A stretch of 35,623 bases of DNA, taken from Nonomuraea cypriaca. GTDB taxonomy: Bacteria > Actinomycetota > Actinomycetes > Streptosporangiales > Streptosporangiaceae. Below are positions 25,359 through 35,520 of this stretch, piece after piece. The notes beneath the pieces are model-generated. The model saw only the letters and a program-made list of their open reading frames with translations, did not search any database and was not told where the DNA came from. The stretch's first letter is position 1. Each line of letters opens with the position of its first letter. The position numbers were made by a program, and so were the translations under genes. The stretch spans positions 1-35,623 of the forward strand of contig NZ_JADOGI010000105.1 in NCBI RefSeq assembly GCF_015645445.1, read 5' to 3'.

Positions 25359-25994
25359 TTACAACCGATCCGGTCCCCTCAGCACCATCCGCACCGCCTC
25401 CGCGAGCCGCAGCCGCGCCGTGTGAACCGGTCCGGGCTCCTCGTCCCCGACGGGCACCGCGGGCGCCCGCTCATGGGCGTCGTGATAGGCCAGCGCCAGC
25501 CGCGGCAGGTAACTCTCCCACCCGGGCTCCCTGCTCCTCCGCCGCCCCGGCAGCTCGGCCAGCACGCGCAGCACCCGCCGATCGAGGGGATGGTCGAGCA
25601 GCTCGGCCCGGAACCCGCTGGACGGCACCCCGAGGTCCCGCGCCCACCGCCGCACGGCGCAGGCCCGAGCGTGGGCGTACCGCACCACGAATCCCGGGTT
25701 GTCCCAGGTGCGCGGGAAGTCCGGCCATCCTGGCTCGGGGACGTCGATCGGCTCCAGCGTGGCAAGCAGTTCGCCGGGCACGCTCACGACGATCCGCAGG
25801 AACCCGTTCTCCCGCACCTCGACCCGCGACACCCCGTCCAGCGCCCGCACCCGTCCGGCCAGCTCATCCGCGGGCACCCGCCGCCGCAGGGCCGCCGCGG
25901 ACACGTAACCCGCCTCCCGCGCCCACTCCCCCTCCGGCGCCGGCTCCTCCCCCAGCACCTCCGCCAACCGCGACGGCGTCAAGCCGTCCGCCAT
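25359..25994 (-). CDS. nrtL: ArgS-related anticodon-binding protein (DALR domain)
   Basis: 211 residues. The C-terminal half (about 100-211) matches the DALR anticodon-binding domain of arginyl-tRNA synthetase (NPGFVVRYAHARACAVRRWA, LPRLALAYHDAHE, ARLRLAEAVRMVLRGPDRL). No synthetase catalytic motifs (HIGH, KMSKS) are present. The N-terminal half resembles a small additional RNA-binding region (EVRENGFLRIVVS). This stand-alone protein upstream of lysA corresponds to what is called NrtL in other actinobacteria; its biochemical role is not known to me. The start is ATG 25994, overlapping the 58-codon ORF upstream by 16 bases. Confidence 0.82.
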   Translation of the reverse strand: MADGLTPSRLAEVLGEEPAPEGEWAREAGYVSAAALRRRVPADELAGRVRALDGVSRVEVRENGFLRIVVSVPGELLATLEPIDVPEPGWPDFPRTWDNPGFVVRYAHARACAVRRWARDLGVPSSGFRAELLDHPLDRRVLRVLAELPGRRRSREPGWESYLPRLALAYHDAHERAPAVPVGDEEPGPVHTARLRLAEAVRMVLRGPDRL

Positions 25995-26155
25995 GTCCCC
26001 AGGTCGTCGTCAGGCCCGTCGACGGTGCCGAGCAGCCCGCCACGCTGGGGCTCCACCAGACGCAGCACGTGGTTTCGCACCTCTTCCGCCTGCTCGGGGC
26101 GCAACCGCTCGATGAGCTGGTGGAGCTCCGGATAGTGCTCATAGGTGACGTTCAC
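25979..26155 (-). CDS. Small hypothetical protein, 58 residues, upstream of nrtL
   Basis: A frame from GTG 26155 to TGA 25979 encodes 58 residues starting VNVTYEHYPELHQLIERL, then RPEQAEEVRNHVLRLV and an acidic GTVDGPDDD tail. The helix-rich, charged start resembles small actinobacterial antitoxin-like or regulator fragments, but I cannot assign a family. It overlaps the start of nrtL by 16 bases, suggesting translational coupling. It lies 21 bases upstream of the stop of the 26177-28021 gene's downstream edge. Codon third positions are strongly G/C, as in real genes here. Confidence 0.6.
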   Translation of the reverse strand: MNVTYEHYPELHQLIERLRPEQAEEVRNHVLRLVEPQRGGLLGTVDGPDDDLGTWRTA

Positions 26156-26176
26156 GGCCTCAGCGTAACGCGGCGG

Positions 26177-28021
26177 TCAGATGAGGGCGTGGGGTTCCGC
26201 GGAGCCGTATTCGACCAGGTGGGCGGCGCCGAGGAGCCAGCGGTCCTCGTCGCGTACGCGGACGTAGCCGAACCGGTCCGCCGAGAACACCTTGATCCCG
26301 TCCGTACGGCACTGCCGCATCATGACCTCGTCCCACCCGTCCGTCAGGTCGGCGAAGCGGAGCTCGCGCAGGACGTTGCGGCGGGCCAGGAGCGTCGCGC
26401 CGACGATCTCCGGGATGTAGGAGTATTCGGCGTCCGGCTGCTTGAGCAGCGTCGCCTGCGGCTTGCGGAGGTGGGCGTAGAAGGCGGCCTTGCCGACGAT
26501 GTCGGCCGTGCTGAAGAGGAAGACCCGCCGCAGGTCGGACAGGTAGTGGATGCCGTAGACGTCGCGCGGGTCCATGACCGCGACCAGGTCGGCCTCGCAC
26601 AGGTCGATGCCGGCGTTGAGCATCGCGCCCTCGGTCATCGAGGGGTCGGGGCGCCGGTAGACGACCTCGACGTCCGGCAGCACGTCGCGGGCCCGCAGCT
26701 CGGCCTCCGGCGGGCCGATGACGATCAGCTGGGCCACCCCCGTCTGCTTGGCGACCTGCGCCAGCCCGTGCTCCATCAGGAACGGGTCGAGGATCGGCAG
26801 CAGCACGGAGGTGTTGAGCGTGGCACGCGCGCTGGGCAGCCCGACCGCGTCCAGCATCTCGTCGATCCGCTCGGTCATCGTCCCCATCTGGTACGCCCGC
26901 CGCAGCGCCACGTGCGCCCGCCGCGTGTCGGGCTCGGTGCCGATGGGCGTGCCGCAGGCGGCGATCTCGGCCAGCCGCCACTGGGGCGTGCCGGGCGGGC
27001 AGTCGGCGGCGGCCGCCCAGCGGTAGGAGGTCAGCACGTCGGGATAGGTCAGGTGATCGGGCAGGAGCTGGTCGAGCGTGAGCACCCGGTCGATGCGCCC
27101 GCCGGCGAGCGGCAGCGGGTTGTGCACCCGAGGCTGCACCCCGAACTGCAGCCTCGGCCAGGCCACGGTGAGGTCGTTGGTGTAGCGGTGGTCGAACAGC
27201 TCGGCCGCGGCGGCGTAGTCGGCCACGTCGCCCTGGGTGTGCCAGAAGACCGTGCGGATGCCGCGCTCGGCGCACCAGGCCAGCAGCGCCCGCAGCCCGT
27301 CGCCCGGCTCGCCGGTGATCTCGGCGGCCCACGGCCCCTGGCTGACGGACTCGACCACGAGCAGGTGGGGCACCTCGAGCGGGAGCACCCGGGCGAAGTC
27401 GCGCGGGGTGAAGCCGGTCGTCTGCCGCCACTCGTAGCGCAGCAGCGCCTCGACGTGCGGGTCGGCGATGACGGCCGCCGTCAGGTGCGGCCGCGTGTTG
27501 GGCCCGGTGGGCACCCGGAACGGCTTGAGCTTGAACGAGGCGCCACCGAGCGTCCGCGTGGTGGTCGTGGCCTGGAACGCGGCCCCCGGCCGCTCGTCCT
27601 TGGCCTTGCCCGCGCCCACCGGCTTGCGCTTGGGCGCGACCGGCCGCTTGACCGGCTTGGCCGCGCCTCTGAGGCCCTTGGCCAGCCGTACCGGGTTGCT
27701 CTTGCCGGTCCTGATGGCGTCACCGAGCCTGCTCCATCGGGCGACCTTGATGGAGGACAGCTTCCAGTTGGCCACCTCGGCCTGGTAGCGCTGCTCGGCC
27801 GCCTCCTTGCGGAGCTTCTCCACGACGGCCTGCTCGGCCGCGAGCCGCTCCTCGGTCTCGCTCAGCTGCTCGGCCAGCGCCTTGGCCTCCTCGGCGTTCT
27901 GCTCCGCGGCGGCCAGTCTGGCCTGGGCGGCATCCAGCAGCCTGGCCAGCTCGGCCGCGCGCTCGGCCTGCGCGACAGCCTCTCGCAGTGCCCGACGCGT
28001 GCTCTCAAGCTCAGTCGACAA
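26177..28021 (-). CDS. CgeB-like / GT2-like glycosyltransferase fusion with N-terminal coiled coil
   Basis: 614 residues from TTG 28021 (GGAGG six bases upstream); the frame is open to 28378 but that part covers the divergent gene. Residues 1-75 are a coiled coil, followed by a basic linker (to about 130). Residues about 165-290 resemble CgeB/DUF3880-type glycosyltransferases (LLVVESVSQGPWAAEI, ERGIRTVFWHTQGDVADY, AELFDHRYTND). The C-terminal part resembles the DDDDWYGP-type GT domain of the island proteins, but the acidic cluster is replaced: VMDPRDVYGIHYLSDLRRV (from residue 482). Catalysis by this second domain is therefore doubtful. It is transcribed divergently from the asparagine-synthetase-like gene and probably acts in the same pathway. 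Confidence 0.82.
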   Translation of the reverse strand: MSTELESTRRALREAVAQAERAAELARLLDAAQARLAAAEQNAEEAKALAEQLSETEERLAAEQAVVEKLRKEAAEQRYQAEVANWKLSSIKVARWSRLGDAIRTGKSNPVRLAKGLRGAAKPVKRPVAPKRKPVGAGKAKDERPGAAFQATTTTRTLGGASFKLKPFRVPTGPNTRPHLTAAVIADPHVEALLRYEWRQTTGFTPRDFARVLPLEVPHLLVVESVSQGPWAAEITGEPGDGLRALLAWCAERGIRTVFWHTQGDVADYAAAAELFDHRYTNDLTVAWPRLQFGVQPRVHNPLPLAGGRIDRVLTLDQLLPDHLTYPDVLTSYRWAAAADCPPGTPQWRLAEIAACGTPIGTEPDTRRAHVALRRAYQMGTMTERIDEMLDAVGLPSARATLNTSVLLPILDPFLMEHGLAQVAKQTGVAQLIVIGPPEAELRARDVLPDVEVVYRRPDPSMTEGAMLNAGIDLCEADLVAVMDPRDVYGIHYLSDLRRVFLFSTADIVGKAAFYAHLRKPQATLLKQPDAEYSYIPEIVGATLLARRNVLRELRFADLTDGWDEVMMRQCRTDGIKVFSADRFGYVRVRDEDRWLLGAAHLVEYGSAEPHALI

Positions 28022-28043
28022 ACCGGTCCTCCGCTCTCTTGGC

Positions 28044-28068
28044 CCGGCAAAGGATACTCTTTTGCCGG
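28044..28068. promoter_or_regulatory. Perfect 8+8 bp inverted repeat in a divergent promoter region
   Basis: CCGGCAAA (28044-28051) and TTTGCCGG (28061-28068) are exact reverse complements around a 9-base spacer. The repeat fills a third of the 72-base gap between the divergent genes starting at 28021 and 28094. A possible -10 (TACTCT, 28055-28060) for the rightward gene lies inside it. It is a good operator candidate; the regulator is unknown and not adjacent. Confidence 0.65.
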
Positions 28069-28093
28069 AAGCGGCTCGAAGGGATGAGATCCG

Positions 28094-29728
28094 GTGCAGT
28101 TCAACGTGCGACCCTACATCTGCGGCGCTCTCGGCCGGATCGACACCGCGATCGTCGGCAAGCTGACCGCCGCGGGCCCACGGGTCAGGCCGGCGCTGCA
28201 GACGGCCGAGGCGGCGCTGTTCAGCTCCACGCCGCTGCCGCCCTACCACCGGGCGGAGGGCTCGTTCGCGTTCTCCTGGGGTGAGCGCAGGCCGGCCGCG
28301 GCCGAGGAGTGGATCACGGTCGCGGAGACGTACGAGACTCCGGGGCTGATCGGTGACGGCAAGCGGATCGTGCTGCACGCGGGCGCGCTGGGGCTGGTGG
28401 ACGTCTACTACGTGCGCCAGGGCGACGCGGTCTACTTCTCATCCCTGATCCAGCCGCTGCTGAGCCTGGTGCCGATCGAGATCGACTGGTCGGCGTGGGC
28501 CTCGATCCTGCAGGTGACGTTCCCGCTGGGTGAGGCGACGCCGTACACCGGGGTCAAGCGGCTGCCCGGGTCCAGCGCGCTGGTGTTCGAGCACGACCGG
28601 GTGTCCACCGAGCGCAGGCTGCCGCGCTGGCTCCGTACGGAGCCTTACGAGGCGTGGACCAGCCCGGAGGAGATCGTGGAACTGCTGCACCGGGTCTACG
28701 CCGGCTACGACGGGCGCAAGCTGCTCGTGCCGGTCAGCGGCGGCTACGACTCGCGGCTGCTGGCGAGCGTGGCCAAGGCCATGGACGCGGACGTCGAGTC
28801 GTGGACGACCAGTCCCGACGACGGCACCGACACCGACATCGCCTTCGCCAGGGCGATCACCAAGGAGCTGGGCATCCCGCACCGGGTGATCCTCCAGGAC
28901 GCCGCCGACTACCCGCGGGACGCGGCCGAGGTGGCCCGCAGGCTCGAATACCTGACGCCGCACCACGCCTGGTACGCGCCCTTCGCCAAGGAGGTGCACG
29001 GCTCGGGCCGGATCCTGATCGACGGGCTGGCCGGCGGGCCGCTGCTGAAGAACTTCATGGTCAGCGGGGCCGCTCTGGAGGCCAGGACGCAGGACGAGCG
29101 CTCGGCGGCCGTGCTCGGCTCGTTGTCGCTGGGGGCGCCCAGCCAGCCGTTCCTGTCCAAGGCCGCCGCGCAGTGGATGGAGGAGACCGTACGCGAGCAG
29201 TTCGCGGCCGCCACCTCCATGCTCCACGGGCACCGGGCCGAGCTGCCGCTGTCGGTGCTGCACACCAGGACGGTACGCGGCATCGCGCGCTCGGCGGTCA
29301 ACCTGGTGGGGCCTGAGGCGTCGTTCGCGGCGCCGTTCATTCATCCGGAGTTCTTCGACGCGGCGCTGTCGGTGGGCGTGGCCCGTAAGGACAAGGGGCG
29401 GTTCTATCGCGAGGTGCTGCACGCGGCCAATCCGCGGGTGGCCGCGCTGCCTTCCACCAACGTCGTCAAGCAGCCGCTGCAGCGGGTGCCGCTGCGTTCC
29501 ACGGCCGCGGCCGCCCGAAATTATTCGCACCGTATGCTGGAAACAGTAGTGAGCCGGGTGCCCGGATTGTTGTCGGACGAACTCCACGAGGTGGTCGCGG
29601 GCGGACCTGACGCGCTGACCCGGTTCACCGGCTGGAACGACCGGTTCTGGGTGCGCGGATTGGTGCTGTTCGGGCTATGGTTGAGCGACTTCGAGAACGA
29701 CCTCGCGGATGTGGACGCACCTTTTTAG
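28094..29728 (+). CDS. Asparagine-synthetase-like protein lacking the glutaminase cysteine
   Basis: 544 residues from GTG 28094. The C-terminal half carries the ATP-pyrophosphatase P-loop LVPVSGGYDSRLLAS (Ser215-Ser220), SPDDGTDTDIAFA, and downstream helices typical of class B asparagine synthetases. It would activate a carboxylate as an acyl-adenylate. The N-terminal half retains the glutaminase-like beta fold (ITVAETYETPGLIGDGKRI, AGALGLVDVYYVRQGDAVYFSS), but the protein begins MQFNV. No Cys follows Met1, so it cannot use glutamine in the normal way. Such proteins act with ammonia or another amine: beta-lactam synthetases, lasso-peptide cyclases, or amidation of uronic acids in surface glycans. 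With a glycosyltransferase next door, sugar amidation is the most economical guess. Confidence 0.82.
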   Translation: MQFNVRPYICGALGRIDTAIVGKLTAAGPRVRPALQTAEAALFSSTPLPPYHRAEGSFAFSWGERRPAAAEEWITVAETYETPGLIGDGKRIVLHAGALGLVDVYYVRQGDAVYFSSLIQPLLSLVPIEIDWSAWASILQVTFPLGEATPYTGVKRLPGSSALVFEHDRVSTERRLPRWLRTEPYEAWTSPEEIVELLHRVYAGYDGRKLLVPVSGGYDSRLLASVAKAMDADVESWTTSPDDGTDTDIAFARAITKELGIPHRVILQDAADYPRDAAEVARRLEYLTPHHAWYAPFAKEVHGSGRILIDGLAGGPLLKNFMVSGAALEARTQDERSAAVLGSLSLGAPSQPFLSKAAAQWMEETVREQFAAATSMLHGHRAELPLSVLHTRTVRGIARSAVNLVGPEASFAAPFIHPEFFDAALSVGVARKDKGRFYREVLHAANPRVAALPSTNVVKQPLQRVPLRSTAAAARNYSHRMLETVVSRVPGLLSDELHEVVAGGPDALTRFTGWNDRFWVRGLVLFGLWLSDFENDLADVDAPF

Positions 29729-29990
29729 TGAACTCTGGGTAACAGGGCGATTACGTACCGATCTCACGGGTATTACAGGTCGCACAGCAGAAGCGGGTTC
29801 CGGAAAGCCAACGGGCTGGTAGTGTTCGGCCCGTAAGCGCCGCACAAACGGGTACCGGATCACAAATCCAGTCTCGTTCTAGGGCATGGAGTTCGCAGGG
29901 ATGACGACTCCAGGCGGCGCGGTCACCAGATAACAGCGCCGGGGCAACCGGTGACTTCGTCCTGCCCACATCTCTTCCTGTGAGCGACAT
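29729..29990 (+). promoter_or_regulatory. treS upstream region with SigB-type promoter candidates
   Basis: The 262-base gap before treS has no supported gene. GATT (29749-29752), 15 bases and GGGTAT (29768-29773) fit the degenerate SigB-family consensus GNNT-N14-16-GGGTAY. A second GGGTAC lies at 29850-29855 without a clear upstream element. SigB-type control would suit trehalose metabolism under osmotic stress, but the consensus is loose and a hairpin lies between the first candidate and the gene. Confidence 0.35.
29811..29834 (+). terminator. Possible terminator hairpin after the asparagine-synthetase-like gene
   Basis: ACGGGC (29811-29816) pairs with GCCCGT (29829-29834) around a 12-base loop, 83 bases after the stop codon. 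The stem is short and lacks a U-tract. Confidence 0.35.
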
Positions 29991-31673
<1,683 letters not shown>

Positions 31674-31703
<30 letters not shown>

Positions 31704-31739
31704 CAGGCAAGGCGGAGCAGCCCGTCAGCGAGACGTGAC
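31674..31739. repeat. 31-bp direct duplication of the treS 3' end
   Basis: 31674-31704 and 31709-31739 differ at one base. Each encodes KAEQPVSET followed by TGA. The second copy lies beyond the treS stop and, read on the other strand, supplies the last codons and stop (VTSR, stop at 31725) of the convergent permease gene. Confidence 0.92.
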
Positions 31740-34001
31740 GGGCACCTGGGCACGGGCCGCGCGGCGGGCGGGGATGAGCGCGACCGCGAGGGCCGTGCCC
31801 ACGGCCACGACGACGGCGACGGCCAGCGTCAGGGCCGAGGGCGGCCTGCCGATGCCCGCGCCCACGCCGCTCGTGTGACCCTGCAGGTCGATCAGCCAGG
31901 TCACGACGGAGGCGCCCGCCGCGGCGCCCGCGCCGACACCGAGCACGACCAGCAGGCCCGTGCCCGTGACCAGCGTGGCCATGACCTGGCGCGGCGTCAG
32001 CCCCATGGCCTTCAGCACGGCCAGGTCGAAGGCGTGGTCGCGCAGGCCGAGCGCGCTGGCGGTGAGCAGGTTGGCCAGCCCGATCAGGGTCAGCACGGCG
32101 ATCAGCGCGACGATCACCACCCTGATGATCGCCAGCCGGTCGGCCGGGTTGACCGCGGCCTGCACGTCCAGGCTCTCGCCCGACTGGGCCAGCAGCCGGC
32201 CGCGCACCTCGGCCGGGTCGGCTCCCGCCTTCAGCGCGAGCGCGTAGAACTCTGGCGGCACCGAGTCCTTGGCCGCCAGGCTGTCGAGCCCCACCGAGAT
32301 GATCTCGCCGTCGAGGTCGGGCTCGACGGTCCTGCCGACGACCCTGACGATCAGCGGCGTGCCTCCGACCGTCAGCCGCACCCGGTCGCCGATCTCGATC
32401 CCGAGCAGGTCGAGCAGCCCCTGCCCGGCGACCGCCTCACCCTGACCCCCGTACGTACGCCCCTCCACCACCGGGTACGGGTACGGCTCCGTCGAGCTGC
32501 CGATGGCCCGCACCCGCACCGAGCGGGCCTCGCCGGGCGCCAGCGCGTTCACCTCGGTGCCCGGATAGACCGCGGCCACGTCCTTGTCCCGCTCGGCGAT
32601 GCGCTGGGCGTCGGCCGGCTCCAGCTTGCCCGGCCTGACGTAGAGGGAGGCGTGCTGGCCGACCTGCTCGGGATGGCTGAGGAAGTTGTCCAGCGTGGCC
32701 CACACGCCGAGCCCGATCGTGATCATCATCATCGGCACGGCCAGCCCGAACGCCGTCAGGAACGCCGGTGCCCGCCTGGTGAAGGCGTCTCTGGTGCCGA
32801 GGACGAGGGCGGGCGGGAGGCGTACGAGGAGGGCGAGCCTGGCCAGCCTGGACAGGTGGCCGCGCGGCGGCGCGGCGGGCGCGGCGGGGATCGGCGGCGT
32901 GCGGCCGCCCCGCCACGCGGGCAGCCCCACGGCGGCCAGCACGACCAGGGCGGTGCCCCCGACGATGGCCAGCACGGGCCCTGGGGCCACCGAGGTGGCG
33001 CCAAGCACCGCCGCCATCACCCCCCAGCCGCTCAGCCCGCCGAGCGCGACACCGAGCAGCCCGAGCGCGCCGTGCTCGATCAGCAGCAGCAGCGCGACCT
33101 GGCCCCGGGTGAAGCCCATGGACTTGAGCGTGGCCAGGTCGCGGAGCTGCCCGAGCACCCGGCCGCCGGCGGCGTTGGCCAGCGCGAGCGCGGCGGCCAC
33201 CAGACCGGCCACCCCGAACAACGCCAGGAGTGTGCCCAGCAGCCGGTTGTCCAGCTCCATCGCGGCCCTGACCTCGCGCCAGGTGTAGACCCGCTGCAAC
33301 TCGTCCTCCAGCATGACCACCGCGCGCTGCGAGACGACCTGCGTGGCGTCGGGGTCGGCCAGGCGCAGCCCGGTCACCCACTCGCTGCGGCCGAGCATGG
33401 GCTCGATCCGGTCGAGCATGGCCGGCAGCACGTAGGCCAGGCCGGGCGTCCACCGGGGGTAGAAGCCCTGCTCGGCGGAGTCGGCGAGGCCGCGTACGTA
33501 GAGGGTGTGGCGCTCGCCGCTGAGCGCGATGATCGTGAAGGGCGCGCCGATCCTGAGCCGCAGCGCGGCCGCGAACGACCGCTCGACCACGACCCCGTCG
33601 GGCTGGCCGGCGTCGAGCCACCTGCCCTCGGCCACCAGCGGGTGGGCCACGCCCGGCGGGGCCGCCGACATCGCCCGCAGCGCGGCCGGCTCCTTCCTGC
33701 CGTCCTGCGCCACGGTCACCGGAGCCGACCGGTAGGGGCCCGCGATCCCCGTCACGCCGCCGATGTCGCCGAGGGCCACCCGCGGGCTGTCGCCGGTGTG
33801 GAGCCAGACGTGGGCCCCGTCGGTCTGGGCGAACAGGCTCCGCCACGGGTTGGTGCCGTCCTCGAGCAGCGTCGCGCCGGTGATCAGCGCGGCCACGATC
33901 CCGGCCACGAGCAGCACCGTCAGCGCCGCCGGGCCCTTCCTGGCCCGCAGGTCGGCCTTGATCCAGCGGCTGCCCGCCAGCGCGGCGCTCACGGCCGCCA
34001 C
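31725..34001 (-). CDS. ABC transporter permease, FtsX/MacB type
   Basis: 758 residues from GTG 34001 (VAAVSAALAGSRW); the frame is open to 34049 but those codons are part of a repeat array. The architecture is an N-terminal transmembrane helix (ALTVLLVAGIVAALITGATLL) and a large extracytoplasmic domain. A first FtsX core of three helices follows (about 255-375), preceding LRDLATLKSMGFTRGQVALL. Then come a second helix (PMMMITIGLGVWATL), a second extracytoplasmic domain, and a C-terminal FtsX core with LRDHAFDLAVLKAMGLTPRQVM. The duplicated FtsX cores match actinobacterial lipoprotein- or antibiotic-type exporters with a separate ATPase. Its partner ATPase lies directly upstream in the operon. 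The transported substrate is unknown. Confidence 0.9.
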   Translation of the reverse strand: MAAVSAALAGSRWIKADLRARKGPAALTVLLVAGIVAALITGATLLEDGTNPWRSLFAQTDGAHVWLHTGDSPRVALGDIGGVTGIAGPYRSAPVTVAQDGRKEPAALRAMSAAPPGVAHPLVAEGRWLDAGQPDGVVVERSFAAALRLRIGAPFTIIALSGERHTLYVRGLADSAEQGFYPRWTPGLAYVLPAMLDRIEPMLGRSEWVTGLRLADPDATQVVSQRAVVMLEDELQRVYTWREVRAAMELDNRLLGTLLALFGVAGLVAAALALANAAGGRVLGQLRDLATLKSMGFTRGQVALLLLIEHGALGLLGVALGGLSGWGVMAAVLGATSVAPGPVLAIVGGTALVVLAAVGLPAWRGGRTPPIPAAPAAPPRGHLSRLARLALLVRLPPALVLGTRDAFTRRAPAFLTAFGLAVPMMMITIGLGVWATLDNFLSHPEQVGQHASLYVRPGKLEPADAQRIAERDKDVAAVYPGTEVNALAPGEARSVRVRAIGSSTEPYPYPVVEGRTYGGQGEAVAGQGLLDLLGIEIGDRVRLTVGGTPLIVRVVGRTVEPDLDGEIISVGLDSLAAKDSVPPEFYALALKAGADPAEVRGRLLAQSGESLDVQAAVNPADRLAIIRVVIVALIAVLTLIGLANLLTASALGLRDHAFDLAVLKAMGLTPRQVMATLVTGTGLLVVLGVGAGAAAGASVVTWLIDLQGHTSGVGAGIGRPPSALTLAVAVVVAVGTALAVALIPARRAARAQVPVTSR

Positions 34002-34160
34002 CCCGCCGGGCCGCGTGCGTCCATAGGCCCGCCGCTCACTGGCCGCCACCCCGCCGGGCCGCGTGTGTCCATCGGCCCGGCGCTCACGGCCGCCACCCCA
34101 TCGGTCCGCCGCTCACTGGCCGCCACCCCGTCAGGCCGCGTGTGTCCATCGGTACGCCGC

Positions 34161-34164
<4 letters not shown>
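33987..34164. repeat. About 48-bp tandem repeats between the ATPase and permease genes
   Basis: Units start at 33987 (47 bp), 34034 (48), 34082 (29, internally deleted) and 34111 (48), with a last partial copy at 34159 that contains the ATPase stop. Each begins GCTCAC[T/-]GGCCGCCACCCC. On the coding strand each unit repeats the permease start region (GGGGTGGCGGCC-GTGAGCG), so the array is made of duplicated gene-start sequence. Confidence 0.9.
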
Positions 34165-34885
<721 letters not shown>

Positions 34886-34889
<4 letters not shown>

Positions 34890-35392
34890 GCCAGATCCTC
34901 CTGGCACCGCTCCAGCCAGTCAAGATCCGCCTGCAGGTGCAGCATGGCGCCCTCGATGAGCAGCAGCGCCACCCGGTCGCCCGGCGGTGTGCGGGCGAGG
35001 AGGTCGTTGAGATCGCTCATGAGCGACAGGTAGTGGCGGCGCTGACGGTTGATCAGCGCCATCCGGTCGGCGATGCCGGTGAGCGGCGCGAGCACCAGCT
35101 TCATGAAGAACTCGTCGCGCACCCTGGGGCCCTCGGTCGGCTCGTCGACCCAGGTGGTGAGCACGTCGCGGCCCTTGGCGGTCAGGTAGTAGACCTTCTT
35201 GTTGGGCCGGTTGGTCTGCTCCACGTCCACCGCCCTGACCAGGCCGTCCTTCTCCAGCCTGGCGAGCGTCACGTAGATCTGGCCGATGTTGGGGGAGGGG
35301 TAGGCGCTGCCGAACGTCTGCTCGAGCGCCTGTTTGAGCTCGTAGCCGTGGGCCGGCTCCTTGGCCAGAAGCGCCAGCAGGTGAAGCCGCAC
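34886..35392 (-). CDS. PadR-family transcriptional regulator
   Basis: 168 residues from GTG 35392 with GGAGG six bases upstream. The N-terminal winged helix (1-85) has the PadR pattern LLALLAKEPAHGYELKQAL, then PNIGQIYVTLARLEKDGLV and VYYLTAKG. The C-terminal helical dimerisation part (about 95-168) is of the PadR-s2 type. It leads the operon padR-ATPase-permease and faces a divergent lipoprotein gene. It probably represses both directions from the 35411-35496 region in response to a compound the transporter handles; that is inference from the family. Confidence 0.93.
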
Positions 35393-35410
35393 GCCTCACC
35401 TCCCCGTTGT

Positions 35411-35496
35411 GTTACGTATGCGTTACGGAGTTTTCCGTTGACCTACAAATTACAGGTGTGCATAACATGAATGCATGTACCTAACACGTATGTAAC
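35411..35496. promoter_or_regulatory. Divergent promoter and candidate PadR operators
   Basis: For the rightward gene a -35 TTGACC (35438-35443), 17 bases and a -10 CATAAC (35461-35466) are visible. ACATG-N4-CATGT (35465-35478) overlaps the -10 and resembles known PadR operators. A 16-base motif at 35411-35426 (GTTACGTATGCGTTAC) recurs inverted at 35481-35496 with 12 of 16 identities, flanking the promoter symmetrically. Confidence 0.6.
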
Positions 35497-35520
35497 CACT
35501 CCGAACATGGAGGAAACAGA

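Noticed and set aside
28021..29990. Lasso-peptide cluster around the asparagine-synthetase-like gene
   Set aside because: No precursor peptide, no PqqD-like or transglutaminase-like B protein is found nearby; a glycosyltransferase partner is a better context.
29729..29990. c-di-AMP (ydaO-type) riboswitch before treS
   Set aside because: GGGTAC and GGGGCAACCGG fragments occur, but the conserved ydaO core order and pairing could not be assembled.
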